A stretch of 64,000 nt of DNA, from NCBI GenBank assembly GCA_009763385.1, contig CM019825.1, positions 114,137,131 through 114,201,130 of the forward strand, in the 5' to 3' direction. Below, in pieces: positions 1 through 9,994 of this stretch. The notes under the pieces are model-generated. The model searched no databases. It was not told where the DNA came from and was given only the letters and a program-made list of their open reading frames with translations. Source of the stretch: Coix lacryma-jobi var. lacryma-jobi (Eukaryota > Streptophyta > Magnoliopsida > Poales > Poaceae). Each line of letters begins with the position of its first letter. Position 1 is the first letter of the stretch. The position numbers were made by a program, and so were the translations under genes.

Positions 1-630
1 CTGACGGCGACACGCCCGGACATCCAGTTCGCGGTGTGTCTTTGCGCGCGTTTTCAGTCTTCGCCGCGCACCTCTCACCGTCAGGCGGTCAAGCGCATTA
101 TCAGGTACTTATCCTTCACTCCAGAATTTGGGATTTGGTATTCTGCTTCCTCCACTCTTTCCCTTTGTGGTTATTCCGATGCTGATTTTGCTGGTTGCCG
201 GATTGAGCGCAAGTCCACTTCTGGGACTTGCCAGTTTATTGGATCCTCTCTTGTATTGTGGTCTTCTCGCAAGCAGTCTAGTGTCGCCCAGTCTACCACG
301 GAGGCTGAGTATGTTGCTGTGGCTAGCTGCTATTCCCAGTTACTCTGGATGATGGCCACTTTGCGTGATTTTGGTCTGAGCTTTTCTCGTGTTCCTTTGC
401 TTTGTGACAGTACAAGTCCGATTAGCGTTGCTAAGAACCCCGTGCTTCACTCGAAGACCAAACACATTGATGTGCGCTTTCATTTTCTGCGAGACCACTA
501 TGAGAAGGGTGATATCGACCTTCGCCAAGTCGATACTCATCATCAGTTGGCTAATATTTTCACCAAGCCTTTGGACCAATCAACCTTTAATCGGTTAAGA
601 GGTGAGCTTGGTGTGTGTTTCCCCTTTTAG
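1..630 (+). pseudogene. SIRE-1 Ty1-copia pol, RT end and RNase H (partial)
   Basis: The frame is open from base 1 to a TAG at 628-630, so the gene enters from outside the window. It gives the last part of a copia reverse transcriptase (TATRPDIQFAV) followed by RNase H. Visible RNase H landmarks are GYSDADFAGC, the KSTSG tract, STTEAEYVA and the TKHIDVRFHFLRD block, with the usual copia C-terminal phrase IFTKPLD. The order RT then RNase H at the end of pol is the copia arrangement. The long non-coding tail and polypurine tract that follow suggest the SIRE/Maximus lineage. No break is seen in the visible 209 codons, but whether the rest is intact cannot be judged. Confidence 0.93.
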
Positions 631-2160
631 ATGGGGGAAACATTTTGACTCTTGTATGATACACTGACTGTGTGTTTTTCAGTTGGTTTTATTTCTTTTA
701 GTTTCTTCATGCATCTTTGCATTTCAGCATACGCTTTTACATTCTGAGCTTCATGAATATAGTCTGAAGAATGTAACTATGTTCTGTGTAGTCTTTGCTC
801 CGATGCTTTATGTTGATGCTATAGCTTATGCTCTTTCTGATCACTAATACATACTGTGAGTTGAGCTATTTTTGAATGGTGAAATTTGATAATGAACTTA
901 AAACTGAGAATGTTCACCATTGAGATATGCAACTAGCATGTGTAGGATGTGTTGAGTTCACTCGTGCTTTTCATATATGCTAGGTTGCTATGTCTCTAGT
1001 TCTGAGTCTCTCACTTGCTTGGTCTGTTCATATTCTGAGATAAAACTTGAACCAAGATAAGTGAATTGTAAAGATTGAGATGGGATTGCTTGTCAACACA
1101 TCACAGTTTCGAGACTGTTTCTCATTGCACTTTGAGTTAAACTTGAGTTGTGTAGTGTATGACCGAAACTGTTGCTTTAAGCTTCTGATTGCTTCTGCAT
1201 AGGCTTCGCACAGTTGAAAAGTTAGGCAATGACAAGCTTTCAACCTCTCGCAAACATCTGCTAAACTTCTGAACTTGTGTTATTTCACCGCTGCAACTCC
1301 GATTTAAAACTGAAATCACAAGTGTATGCTTCATTCTATAGCATGATGTTTGAACTTTGCTAGGGGTAGTTCACCTAGTATACATGCTTAGCACTTGTTT
1401 GGATTCCTGTCTATACATGTGTAGCGCTATTTTAATGGTGAATACCTTTTGACTCAAAACTGCTCACTCTGCTCATATGTTCATATTGCATATTTGGTGA
1501 TCAGTTTGAGCCTTTGCTAGCATTCTGTGCATTTTCTGAGTCATCGGATCAGAACCCTGTAGAGCATCTTTGCACTCTTTTGAGTATACTTCTGAAGCTC
1601 CTAACTTGCATTTTGACTCATGCATTTTGGAAGGGGAAAATTTCTCACCAGTTGGCACTTTTGAGTGGTGCATTTTCTGAGGGGGAGACAATTGCTTTTG
1701 ATTCCTTTTTCTTGATGGTGCATTTTCAACTAAGGGGGAGAATTTGGACAAATCATGCCTCCCATGTTCAAAGGGGAGAGGAATCGGTTGTGTGCACCAT
1801 GCAAGGGGGAGTTTTGCTCGTGCTGAATTTTTGAATTTTCCAATTGGTTCGGAGCATTTTTGCTAGTTGTGTTGAGCCCCTGCCTCTGTCTTGAGGGACT
1901 AGCATTTTGCCTTGATTTTTCAATTGGTTTTTGCTAGCGGTGTTGAGCCTGTTCTACCTCTTCTTGAGGGCTAGCTTTGCTTTGCTTGGTTGCGTCGAGC
2001 CGTTGCCCATATCTTTGGGAACCAAGTTGTTTCGCTCCTTCCACTTGACCTTCTTCGGCTTTGCTATGCTTTGGGTCATTTGGTTGAGTTCTCTCTTCTT
2101 CTCCTTCTTCCTTCTTCTGCTTTTATTATGATTTGTGTTGGTAGTTGACAATGCATTCAT
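631..2160 (+). other. SIRE-1 region between pol and 3' LTR
   Basis: About 1.5 kb without a credible reading frame lies between the pol stop and the 3' LTR. SIRE-type elements often have an extra envelope-like frame here; I see none, only short random frames. Purine blocks of the form GGGGGAG or close to it recur near 1681, 1733, 1773 and 1804 before the final one at the LTR border. They look like repeated polypurine tracts. Confidence 0.7.
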
Positions 2161-2172
2161 CAAGGGGGAGAT
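2161..2172 (+). promoter_or_regulatory. SIRE-1 polypurine tract
   Basis: CAAGGGGGAGAT lies directly before the TG that opens the 3' LTR. In LTR retrotransposons this purine run resists RNase H and primes plus-strand DNA synthesis. SIRE-2 has nearly the same tract, AAAAAGGGGGAGAT, at its own LTR border (9981-9994), which supports the assignment. Confidence 0.8.
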
Positions 2173-2562
2173 TGCGAATACATGGTGTATGTCGAGTCTC
2201 TGAGTGATGAGTGATTGTCAATTGGGATGATGCGCATGTTCTTTGGCTTGTGTTGTGCAGGTGTCGAGCACGGATACAGTGATCAGAGGCAAGGTGAAGG
2301 TCAAGTAGAGACGTGTCGTGCCGATGGACCGAGAGTGGTGAAGGGCGGACGTGAGGCTTGGACTGAGGGACCGGTGGCCCGAGGATCAGCTGTGGTAGCT
2401 GACAGCCTGGGACAGCGACGAGCGAAGACTTGCGGTCATGTGTTGCCTGAGTAGTGGACTTGGGGACACGTGTCGGTGGACGGGGTGCACGGGAGGTGCA
2501 TCCCCTCTACAGCTTCGGTTTGGTGGTAGAGCCAGAGAAAAACCATCGGGTGGACGGTTTCT

Positions 2563-2784
2563 AGGTTTGGGCCTCAAAACCTGGGTGCGGATGGTTTCCG
2601 AGTTTGGCCACAAAACTCGCGCTGAGGATGGTTTCCAGGTTTGGGCCTCAAAACCTGGGCGGTGCGGGTTTGCTGAGTTTGGGCCTCAAAACTCAGATAC
2701 TGGTGGGCTGGTTTCCCGGTTTGGGCCTCAAAACCGGGGGTTGGCTGGAAAGGCTGGTTTCCCGGTTTGGGCCACAAAACTGGG
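2563..2784 (+). repeat. array of six related hairpins in the SIRE-1 LTR
   Basis: Six copies of a palindromic unit lie at about 2563-2582, 2599-2619, 2635-2658, 2673-2696, 2715-2738 and 2761-2784. Each has the form stem-GGGCCTC-stem, or GGCCAC in the loop. The arms differ between copies but stay largely self-complementary: AGGTTT with AAACCT, GAGTTT with AAACTC, CGGTTT with AAACCG. Several copies are flanked by GGTTTC. Confidence 0.85.
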
Positions 2785-3478
2785 GGTGCAGAGCGGTGGC
2801 GGCACGTGGCGGCAATCGGGAGGTTGCGTCGAGGCAACGCTACAAGTTGTGCGGGCGTGGCCGTCGGATCCACCTACCATCGAGTTAGTCCAGAATAACC
2901 TTAGGGTTTAGCTGGTTCGCTCTGTAAGTAGTTAGGGGTAGAGTGGGAATTAGGAATAGTTAGAATTAGGATAAGTAGGGGGAGACACCCACCTCCCCAT
3001 CCACGCTGTGTACTGGAGATTTTGAGGAAGTGAGGCCGTAACCTCACTGTTGTAGCGTGTGGTAGCCACACGGTTGCAGATCGATGTGTTGATTCGCGTT
3101 TTGGTTCGTGTTCTTCGCGTTCTTCGTTTCTCCACGATTTTCCCGTCACTCGATCTCCCTCTCTAGTGCGTCTTTGCGAAATCCGTTTGAATCAACTTGT
3201 TCATATTTGAAAGGAGATCATTTCCACCGAAGGAATTTACCTAACTCCTTACGAACAAGTAGATCGGGTTGATTTCATTTTCGTGACGCTTTTTCGTTCA
3301 ATCCTCCTCCCCTTTTGATTTCTCGTTGTTTAAGTTGATTTGAGCGGATGATTTCTTGGGGATAGTCACCAAACTACCTCGTGATCATCTTCTCCAAGTT
3401 TGGGAACGTGGGATTGAGTTTTCATTCGGATTTGAGAGGATTGGTGAGAGGGGCGATCAAAATCGCCCACTCTGTTCA

Positions 3479-3720
3479 TCCGCGGACAGTCCGCCGTTGG
3501 ACCCGTGGATAGTCCGGGGGTCGGGCTCCAGCCGAGTCCGTGGCTGCACAGCTCATACGGACGAGTTCTTTTTGAACCGCGGACAGTCCGCCGTTGGAAC
3601 TCGTGGACAATCCGGGAGTTGACCAGGGAACATCAGTAGACTTGCGGTTTTGGGGATTTTGTCGGCGGACAGTCCGGGCTTTCCTCGCGGACAGTCCGCA
3701 GTACCCGCGGACAGTCCGGG
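3479..3720 (+). repeat. CGGACAGTCCG palindrome array in the SIRE-1 LTR
   Basis: The palindrome CGGACAGTCCG occurs five times (about 3482, 3580, 3665, 3688 and 3707). Degenerate forms sit between them, such as GTGGATAGTCCGG and GTGGACAATCCGG. Short GC palindromes of this sort are known from LTRs of grass copia elements. They are rich in CpG and would be methylation targets. Confidence 0.8.
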
Positions 3721-4142
3721 ACCCTGCTGAAGCTTCCGGTTTAGTGCGTTTGCTCTCCCGGCTTTTTCACTTGGTTTCCAGACTTCTCATTTGGCCTTGT
3801 AGTTGACCAAGGAACCTCTCTAGGTATCTTTGCTACTTGTTAGCATCATTATTTGGGGATTTCTAGATGTAGCCGTCTATCTACGTTCGGGACTTGGTTT
3901 TTGGGTCGTATTTGAGCCGGAGTTTTCGGCGATTGGTTTGCTACTTCTTTGTGGTGCTCTGCTGTGATCCTAGGGATCATCCACCCTCTTCCAAGGGTCG
4001 TGAGCATCACGGTTTTGGTCGCAGTTTCTCGGGGTTGATTTTGGGACATTTGGCCAAAGTTTTGAAGGAAATTTTTTGAGCTCCCATTCACCCCCCCCCC
4101 CCTCTGGTCGCCTTACTAGTGCTTTCTCGGTCCTTCAAGGTT

Positions 4143-5688
4143 TGACACATTGGTAACTATCCTTGTGAGGGAAGGATTGGATACGGTAACCCCAAACCAA
4201 GTATTAGGTGATGTGGTCACTCAAGACACATACCGTGTGGAACGCGGTGGGGGAGCCCAAGAGGAAGAAAAGAAGAAGAAGACTATGGCATTCAAAGCTT
4301 CATCCTCGAAGAGCAAGAGCAAGGGCAAAGCAAAGAAGGAGGAAAGTGATGATGAAGCAAGCTCAAGTGGTTGTGAGATAGATGATGAAGAAATGGCTCT
4401 CTTTGTGAAAAGATTTGGCAAGTTCATGAAGAAGAAGGGCTATGGAGCAAGAAAGAGAAGAGATGCAACCAAAAGCACAACTAAAAGGTGCTATAGATGC
4501 AAGAGCAAGGATCACTTCATCGCGGATTGTCCATACTCTAGTGATGAAGATGATGATGACCACAAGAAGAGCAAGAAGAAGGACAAGAAAGAGAAGAAAG
4601 AAAAGAAAGAGAAGAAGAAGGAGAAGAAGAAGGGTGGATCCTATGTTGTGACATGGGATAGTGATGCTTCCTCAAGTGATGATGATGACTCTAGTGATGA
4701 TGAGAGGAAGACCACCAAGAAGAAGGCTATGGCTAGTCTTGCTATCTCAAGCAAGCCTTTTATCTTCAACACTCCATCGACATGCTTCATGGCTAAGGCC
4801 ACTAAGGTATCATCTGATGAGAGTGAGAGTGAGAGTGATGATGATGAGGAGGAGTACTCAAAGGAGGACCTCATGAGCATGCTACAAGATGCTCACTCTT
4901 ACATTGAGACTAAGAGGAAGGAGTGCAAAGAATTGCGCAAGGCCAACAAGGCTCTTGAGCAATCCTTTGATGAGCTCAAGTCTACTCATGAGAGGCTAGA
5001 GGAAGCCCATGAGAAGCTTGATCAAGCTCACACTAGGCTTAAGGAAGCCCACTCCTCCCTCCTTGATCAAAGTAAGATTGAGGATGTTGTAGAGACATGC
5101 AATGTAGGAGTAACTTGTGATATACTTGATGAATCATTTTATGCTCCTATTATCGTTGCTCCCACAAATGCATCATCATCATCTAGCTTAACTAAAATGC
5201 CTACTTCTACTACTTGTGATTCATCATTAGTGGTAGAGAATGAGAACCTTAAGAACAAGGTTATTGAGCTCACTCATGCCTTAGGCAATGCCTATGGTGG
5301 AGATGCTCGCTTGCTAAAGTGCTTGGGTAGCCAAAGGTGTCCACTCAACAAGGAGGGACTTGGCTATACCCTCAAGAAGGGCAAGGAGGCCTTTGCTATT
5401 CACAAGACTTGTTTTGCGAAGAGCAATGGTCGGTTTTGCTATAGTTGCAAGCAATCCGGGCATATAGAGCAAAATTGCTTTAACAAGAACAAGAACAAGA
5501 ACAATGCTCATGTTTCATCTATTAGACTTGATTCTAGTTACATGCTTACAAAGGGAACTAATGGTGTGAAGGCTAAGTACATTGGTGCACCCATGGTTGG
5601 CCCAAAGAAGAAGGCAATTTGGGTGCCCAAGAGCTTGGTGACTAACCTTGGAGGACCCAAAAAGATTTGGGTACCTAAAAGAAATTGA
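4143..5688 (+). pseudogene. SIRE-2 gag, 5' truncated by the SIRE-1 insertion
   Basis: The frame is open from the SIRE-1 border to TGA at 5686-5688, and codons before the first Met already read as Gag (TLVTILVREGLDTVTP). Gag is the capsid/nucleocapsid protein that packages element RNA. Visible features in order are an acidic-basic low-complexity stretch, a CCHC zinc knuckle (CYRCKSKDHFIADC), long Lys/Glu and Asp/Ser runs, a coiled-coil block with repeats of the form ERLEEAHEKLDQAH, and a second CCHC knuckle (CYSCKQSGHIEQNC). It ends with the WVPK-type tail usual for SIRE Gag. The N-terminal capsid half is missing here and should lie upstream of SIRE-1's 5' LTR, outside the window. The frame differs from that of pol. 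Confidence 0.88.
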
Positions 5689-5699
5689 TCTCTTTGTAG

Positions 5700-8600
5700 G
5701 TAAATTATAAAGCGAGAGGAAGGCATTGGGTGCTTGATAGTGGGTGCACTCAACACATGACCGGAGATGGAAGAATGTTCAAATCAATCAACACTAGTGG
5801 CAATGATCATGCGGATGCTATCACATTTGGTGACAACAAGAAAGGCAAGGTCAAAGGCTTGGGCAAGATTGCAATATCAAATGACTTGAGCATCTCCAAT
5901 GTGCTATTAGTGGAATCTCTCAACTTCAATCTATTGTTCATGGCACAATTGTGTGATTTGGGATTCAAATGCATATTCGGTGTTGATGATGTAGAGATAG
6001 TGAGTGTTGATGGAAGTGACTTGGTGTTCAAAGGATTTAGATATGAGAATCTTTATTTGGTGGACTTTGATGCTAGTGAAGCTCAATTGACAACATGCTT
6101 ATTCACCAAATCAAGTATGGGTTGGCTATGGCATAGGCGCTTGGGACATGTTGGAATGAAGCAACTAAAGAGGCTAGTGAAGCATGACATGGTTATAGAA
6201 CTAAAAGATGTTCACTTTGAGAAAGACAAGCTATGTAGTGCATGCCAAATGGGAAAGAAAGTTGGAAACACTCATCCCAACAAAGGAATGATGAGCACTA
6301 CACATGCACTTGAGTTGTTGCACATGGACTTGTTTGGACCAACTACATATGCAAGTATTGGGGGAAACAAGTATGGCTTTGTAATAGTGGATGACTATAC
6401 AAGATACACATGGGTCTTCTTTCTCATTGACAAGAGTAAAGTGTTTGGTATATTCAAAACCATTGTCAAGAGAAGTCAAAATAAGTTTCATAGAAGAATC
6501 AAGAAAGTGAGAAGTGACAATGGAAGTGAGTTTAGAAACACAAGAGTTGATGAGCTATGTGATGAGTTTGGAATCAAACATCAATTCTCGGCCAAGTATA
6601 CACCTCAATCCAATGGGATGGTTGAAAGGAAGAATAGGACACTCATTGATATGTCAAGATCCATGCTTAGTGAATACAATGTGAGTGATTCCTTTTGGGC
6701 CGAAGCAATCAACACGGCATGCTATTATAGCAACCGGCTCTATTGTCACCCTCTATTCACCCTCTATTGAAGAAGACACCATATGAGCTACTCAATGATA
6801 GAAAGCCCAATATTGCTTATTTCCGGGTCTTCGGGTGCAAGTGCTACATATTGAAGAAGGGCACAAGACTTGGCAAGTTCGAGAAGAAGTGAGATGAAGG
6901 GTTCCTACTTGGTTACTCCACTACAAGCAAGGCATATAGAGTGTGGAACAACACATCAAGAATAGTTGAAGAAGTCCATGATGTTGAGTTTGATGAAACA
7001 AATGGCTCTCATGAAGAACAAGACAACCTAGATGATGTGAGAGGAACACAATTGGTGGAAGCTATGAAGAACATGGACATTGGTGATATTAGGCCAAAGC
7101 AAGTGATTGACATTGAAGATGACAAAGATCAAGTGCTCTCTCCTCCAACCACAAATGGACATTGGTTCACATGATCAACAAGATGCTAGTAACTCTCAAG
7201 TGGCTCATCCAAGTGCAAGTGCAAGTGTCCAACTACAACAAGTGCTCCAACCAACACATATTGCAAGAGATCATCCTCTAGATCTAATTGTTGGTGACAT
7301 AAGAAGAGGTGTGCAAACAAGATCAAGATTGGCTTCATTTTGTAAACACTACTCATTTGTATCATCTATTGAGCCAACCAAGATTGATGAAGCTTTGATG
7401 GATGTTGATTGGGTAAATGCAATGCATGAAGAGTTGAACAACTTTACCCGCAATGATGTTTGGGAGTTAGTGGAAAGACCAAAGAACACAAATGTTATTG
7501 GTACAAGATGGGTCTTCCAGAACAAGCAAGATGAAGATGACATTGTTGTAAGGAACAAAGCAAGATTGGTTGCACAAGGGTACACTCAAATGGAAGGCAT
7601 TGACTTTGGAGAAACCTATGCACCGGTTGCTAGATTGGAAACTATTAGAATTCTACTTGCATATGCTTGTTCTCACAACATCAAGCTCTATCAAATGGAT
7701 TTCAAGAGTGCGTTTCTCAATGGATTCATTAATGAGCTAGTGTATGTTGAGCAACCTCCTGGATTTGAAGATCTAAAGAAGCCCAACCATGTGTACAAAC
7801 TCAAGAAGGCACTTTATGGGTTGAAACAAGCACCAAGAGCATGGTATGAAAGATTGAGGGATTTCTTGTTAGCTAAAGGGTTCAAGATTGGGAAGGTTGA
7901 CACCAATCTCTTCACCAAGAAGATTGGAAGTGACTTGTTTGTGTTGCAAATCTATGTGGATGACATTATATTTGGATCAACCAACCGAGACTTTTGTGAA
8001 TAGTTTGGGAAATGATGGCTAAAGAGTTTGAGATGTCTATGATTGGAGAGCTTCGTTACTTCCTTGGTTTACAAATCAAGCAAATGAAGAAAGACACTTT
8101 TGTTAGTCAAGGCAAGTACATCAAGGACATGCTCAAAAAGTTTAGGTTAGATGAAGCAAAAGCAATAACCACTCCAATGGGCACAAATGGACATTTGGAT
8201 GGTGATTCTAGTGGTGACATGGTGGATCAAAAGCTATATCGGTCAATGATTGGAAGCCTACTTTATGTGACCGCATCAAGGCCGGATGTCATGTTTAGTG
8301 TGTGTATGTGTGCAAGGTTTCAAGCTTCACCAAGAGAAAGTCATTTGAAGGCAACCAAAAGAATATTGAGATATTTGAAGCACACTGCAAATGTTGGACT
8401 ATGGTATCCCAAGGGCTCCCAATTTGAATTGATTGGATACTCGGATTCCGATTATGCGGGATGCAAGGTGGATAGGAAGAGCACATCGGGCACTTGTCAA
8501 TTGCTTGGAAGATCACATGTCTCATGGTCATCAAAGAAACAAAATAGTGGCTCTACCACCGAAGCCGAATACATATCCGCGGGTAGTTGTTGTGCACAAT

Positions 8601-8899
8601 TGCTATGGATGAAGGCAACATTGCAAGATTATGGAGTCAAGTTTGGACAAGTCCCATTGCTATGTGATAATGAGAGCACCGTCAAAATAGACACCAACCT
8701 GGTTCAACATTCAAGAACAAAGCACATTGACATAAGGCATCACTTCATTAGTGACCATCAAGCAAAGAAAGATATATCTATTGAAAGTGTGGGCACTGAT
8801 GATCAACTTGCCGATATCTTCACCAAACCACTAGATGAGAGAAGGTTTTGCAAGCTAAGGAATGAATTGAATATCCTAGACTTCTCCAACATGAGTTGA
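5700..8899 (+). pseudogene. SIRE-2 Ty1-copia pol (protease, integrase, RT, RNase H), broken
   Basis: Copia-type domain order is clear. Protease DSGCTQHMTG is near 5733, followed by pre-integrase WLWHRRLGH near 6123. The integrase core has LHMDLFGP, a DDYTRYTWVF block and SDNGSEF up to about 6750. RT has MDFKSAFLNG and the catalytic box YVDDIIFGS at about 7955-7981. RNase H has GYSDSDYAGC and TKHIDIRHHF. Breaks are an 11-bp tandem duplication at 6747-6768, an in-frame TGA at 6890-6892, a frame change near 7150-7170, TAG at 8001-8003, and a one-base loss in an A run at about 8008-8012. RNase H also lost residues before STTEAEY. The element cannot encode its own polyprotein now. Confidence 0.92.
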
Positions 8900-9980
8900 T
8901 GAGTTGAATGGACCCCCACATATGACATGCCTCTCCTCCAAGAAAGCAAAGGTGAAATTGTTTGGCATGTGCATTCATTCTTATTAGGTTGTGCTCTAGT
9001 TCATATAGCCATCTCATTGCTTATTTAGGATCATTCATGGTAAATCAAATGAATTTGAAGTATATATGGTACCACTATTGCTTCTATGATTGACTTGTTC
9101 TAGTGGTAGCATATAACTTGTTTGTGAGTTTGTAACTCTAGTGTTTGATCTAGTAAGTGAGGCATAAGTGTTTAACCAACGTGATTAAGATAACCATTGC
9201 AAGATGTGTGAAGAAGCTTACTCTAGAGCAAACCGTGTTAAATATCTTATGTTCATAAGCTAGATTAAGCCACAACTTGACTTAGCTTGATTCCCTCATG
9301 CAAATCTCATGGCAAAAGTTGTCTCTTTCTTTAAAACTTGCCCCACCTTTATGATAATTGTTGACAAAGGGGGAGAAGATGCAAAGATATGATAGTGACG
9401 GGGGGAGATGACAAAATAAAAAGGGATGAAATAAGAGTGTAATTTTCAAGTGGATCAGAGCTTGAACAATTAAAATTTGAGCATACAAATAGGGGGAGCA
9501 AGCTCATAAACATGTATGTCGCATTTGAAATATGCATTTTCATATGTTTGATTGTATTGCATAAGCTATTTCTTGTAATATTCATGCTTATGTGGTGAAT
9601 GCTAGTGATAGGACTCGATTGATGAATTGTTTTAACTAATATGTTTAGAGTGGCAACTAGATATATTTGCTTTTCAAGTGGTTCAAGAGCCCTTTTATAA
9701 TGTTGATCTCACGGGGTTCTTGAGTTTTGATGTATGTCTAGTGATAAATGGTGCTAAGGATGGTATAATATGTGCACTCCGATTGGTATCACGCTTCAAA
9801 GGTCCATTCTTATGCCTTAGCATCATCATTGATAATATTGCTCACATATAATTCATATCCATACATATGTGCAAAATTTAGAACCAAACTCTATAGCACA
9901 TATGTAGGGGGAGCTAATACTATCAATGTGGTTACTCAAATTTAAATCACATATCTTTATATAGGTTGTCATCAATTACC
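8900..9980 (+). other. SIRE-2 region between pol and 3' LTR
   Basis: About 1.1 kb with no credible reading frame and no envelope-like protein. GGGGGAG blocks recur near 9369, 9400, 9492 and 9907, mirroring the pattern in SIRE-1, before the final tract at the LTR. Confidence 0.7.
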
Positions 9981-9994
9981 AAAAAGGGGGAGAT
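9981..9994 (+). promoter_or_regulatory. SIRE-2 polypurine tract
   Basis: AAAAAGGGGGAGAT directly precedes the LTR start TGAAAGCCC. It is the plus-strand primer site of the element. Confidence 0.85.

Larger units (their letters stand above)
2173..4137 (+). repeat. 3' LTR of SIRE-1
   Basis: The LTR starts with TG just after the polypurine tract and ends with CA (CGGTCCTTCA) just after a poly-C stretch, ATTCACCCCC...CTCTGG. SIRE-2's LTR ends in the same way (ATTCACCCACCCCCTCTAG). Length is about 1.97 kb. The frame of another copia gag resumes immediately after it, so this marks an insertion border. The 5-bp target duplication is expected to be AGGTT (4138-4142), with its partner outside the window. 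The LTR contains two arrays of short inverted repeats, listed separately. The 5' LTR is not in the window, so the ends rest on TG/CA and context only. Confidence 0.8.

Noticed and set aside
631..2160. Envelope-like gene of a SIRE element
   Set aside because: No long frame, signal peptide or membrane segment; the same holds for 8900-9980.
2563..2784. CRISPR-like array
   Set aside because: Units are spaced but the spacers are short, uneven and themselves similar; the sequence is an LTR in a plant genome.
2438..2911. 157-codon frame in the SIRE-1 LTR
   Set aside because: It is a translation of the hairpin array (repeated FGLKT/FGPQN-like words), inside an LTR, with no family match.
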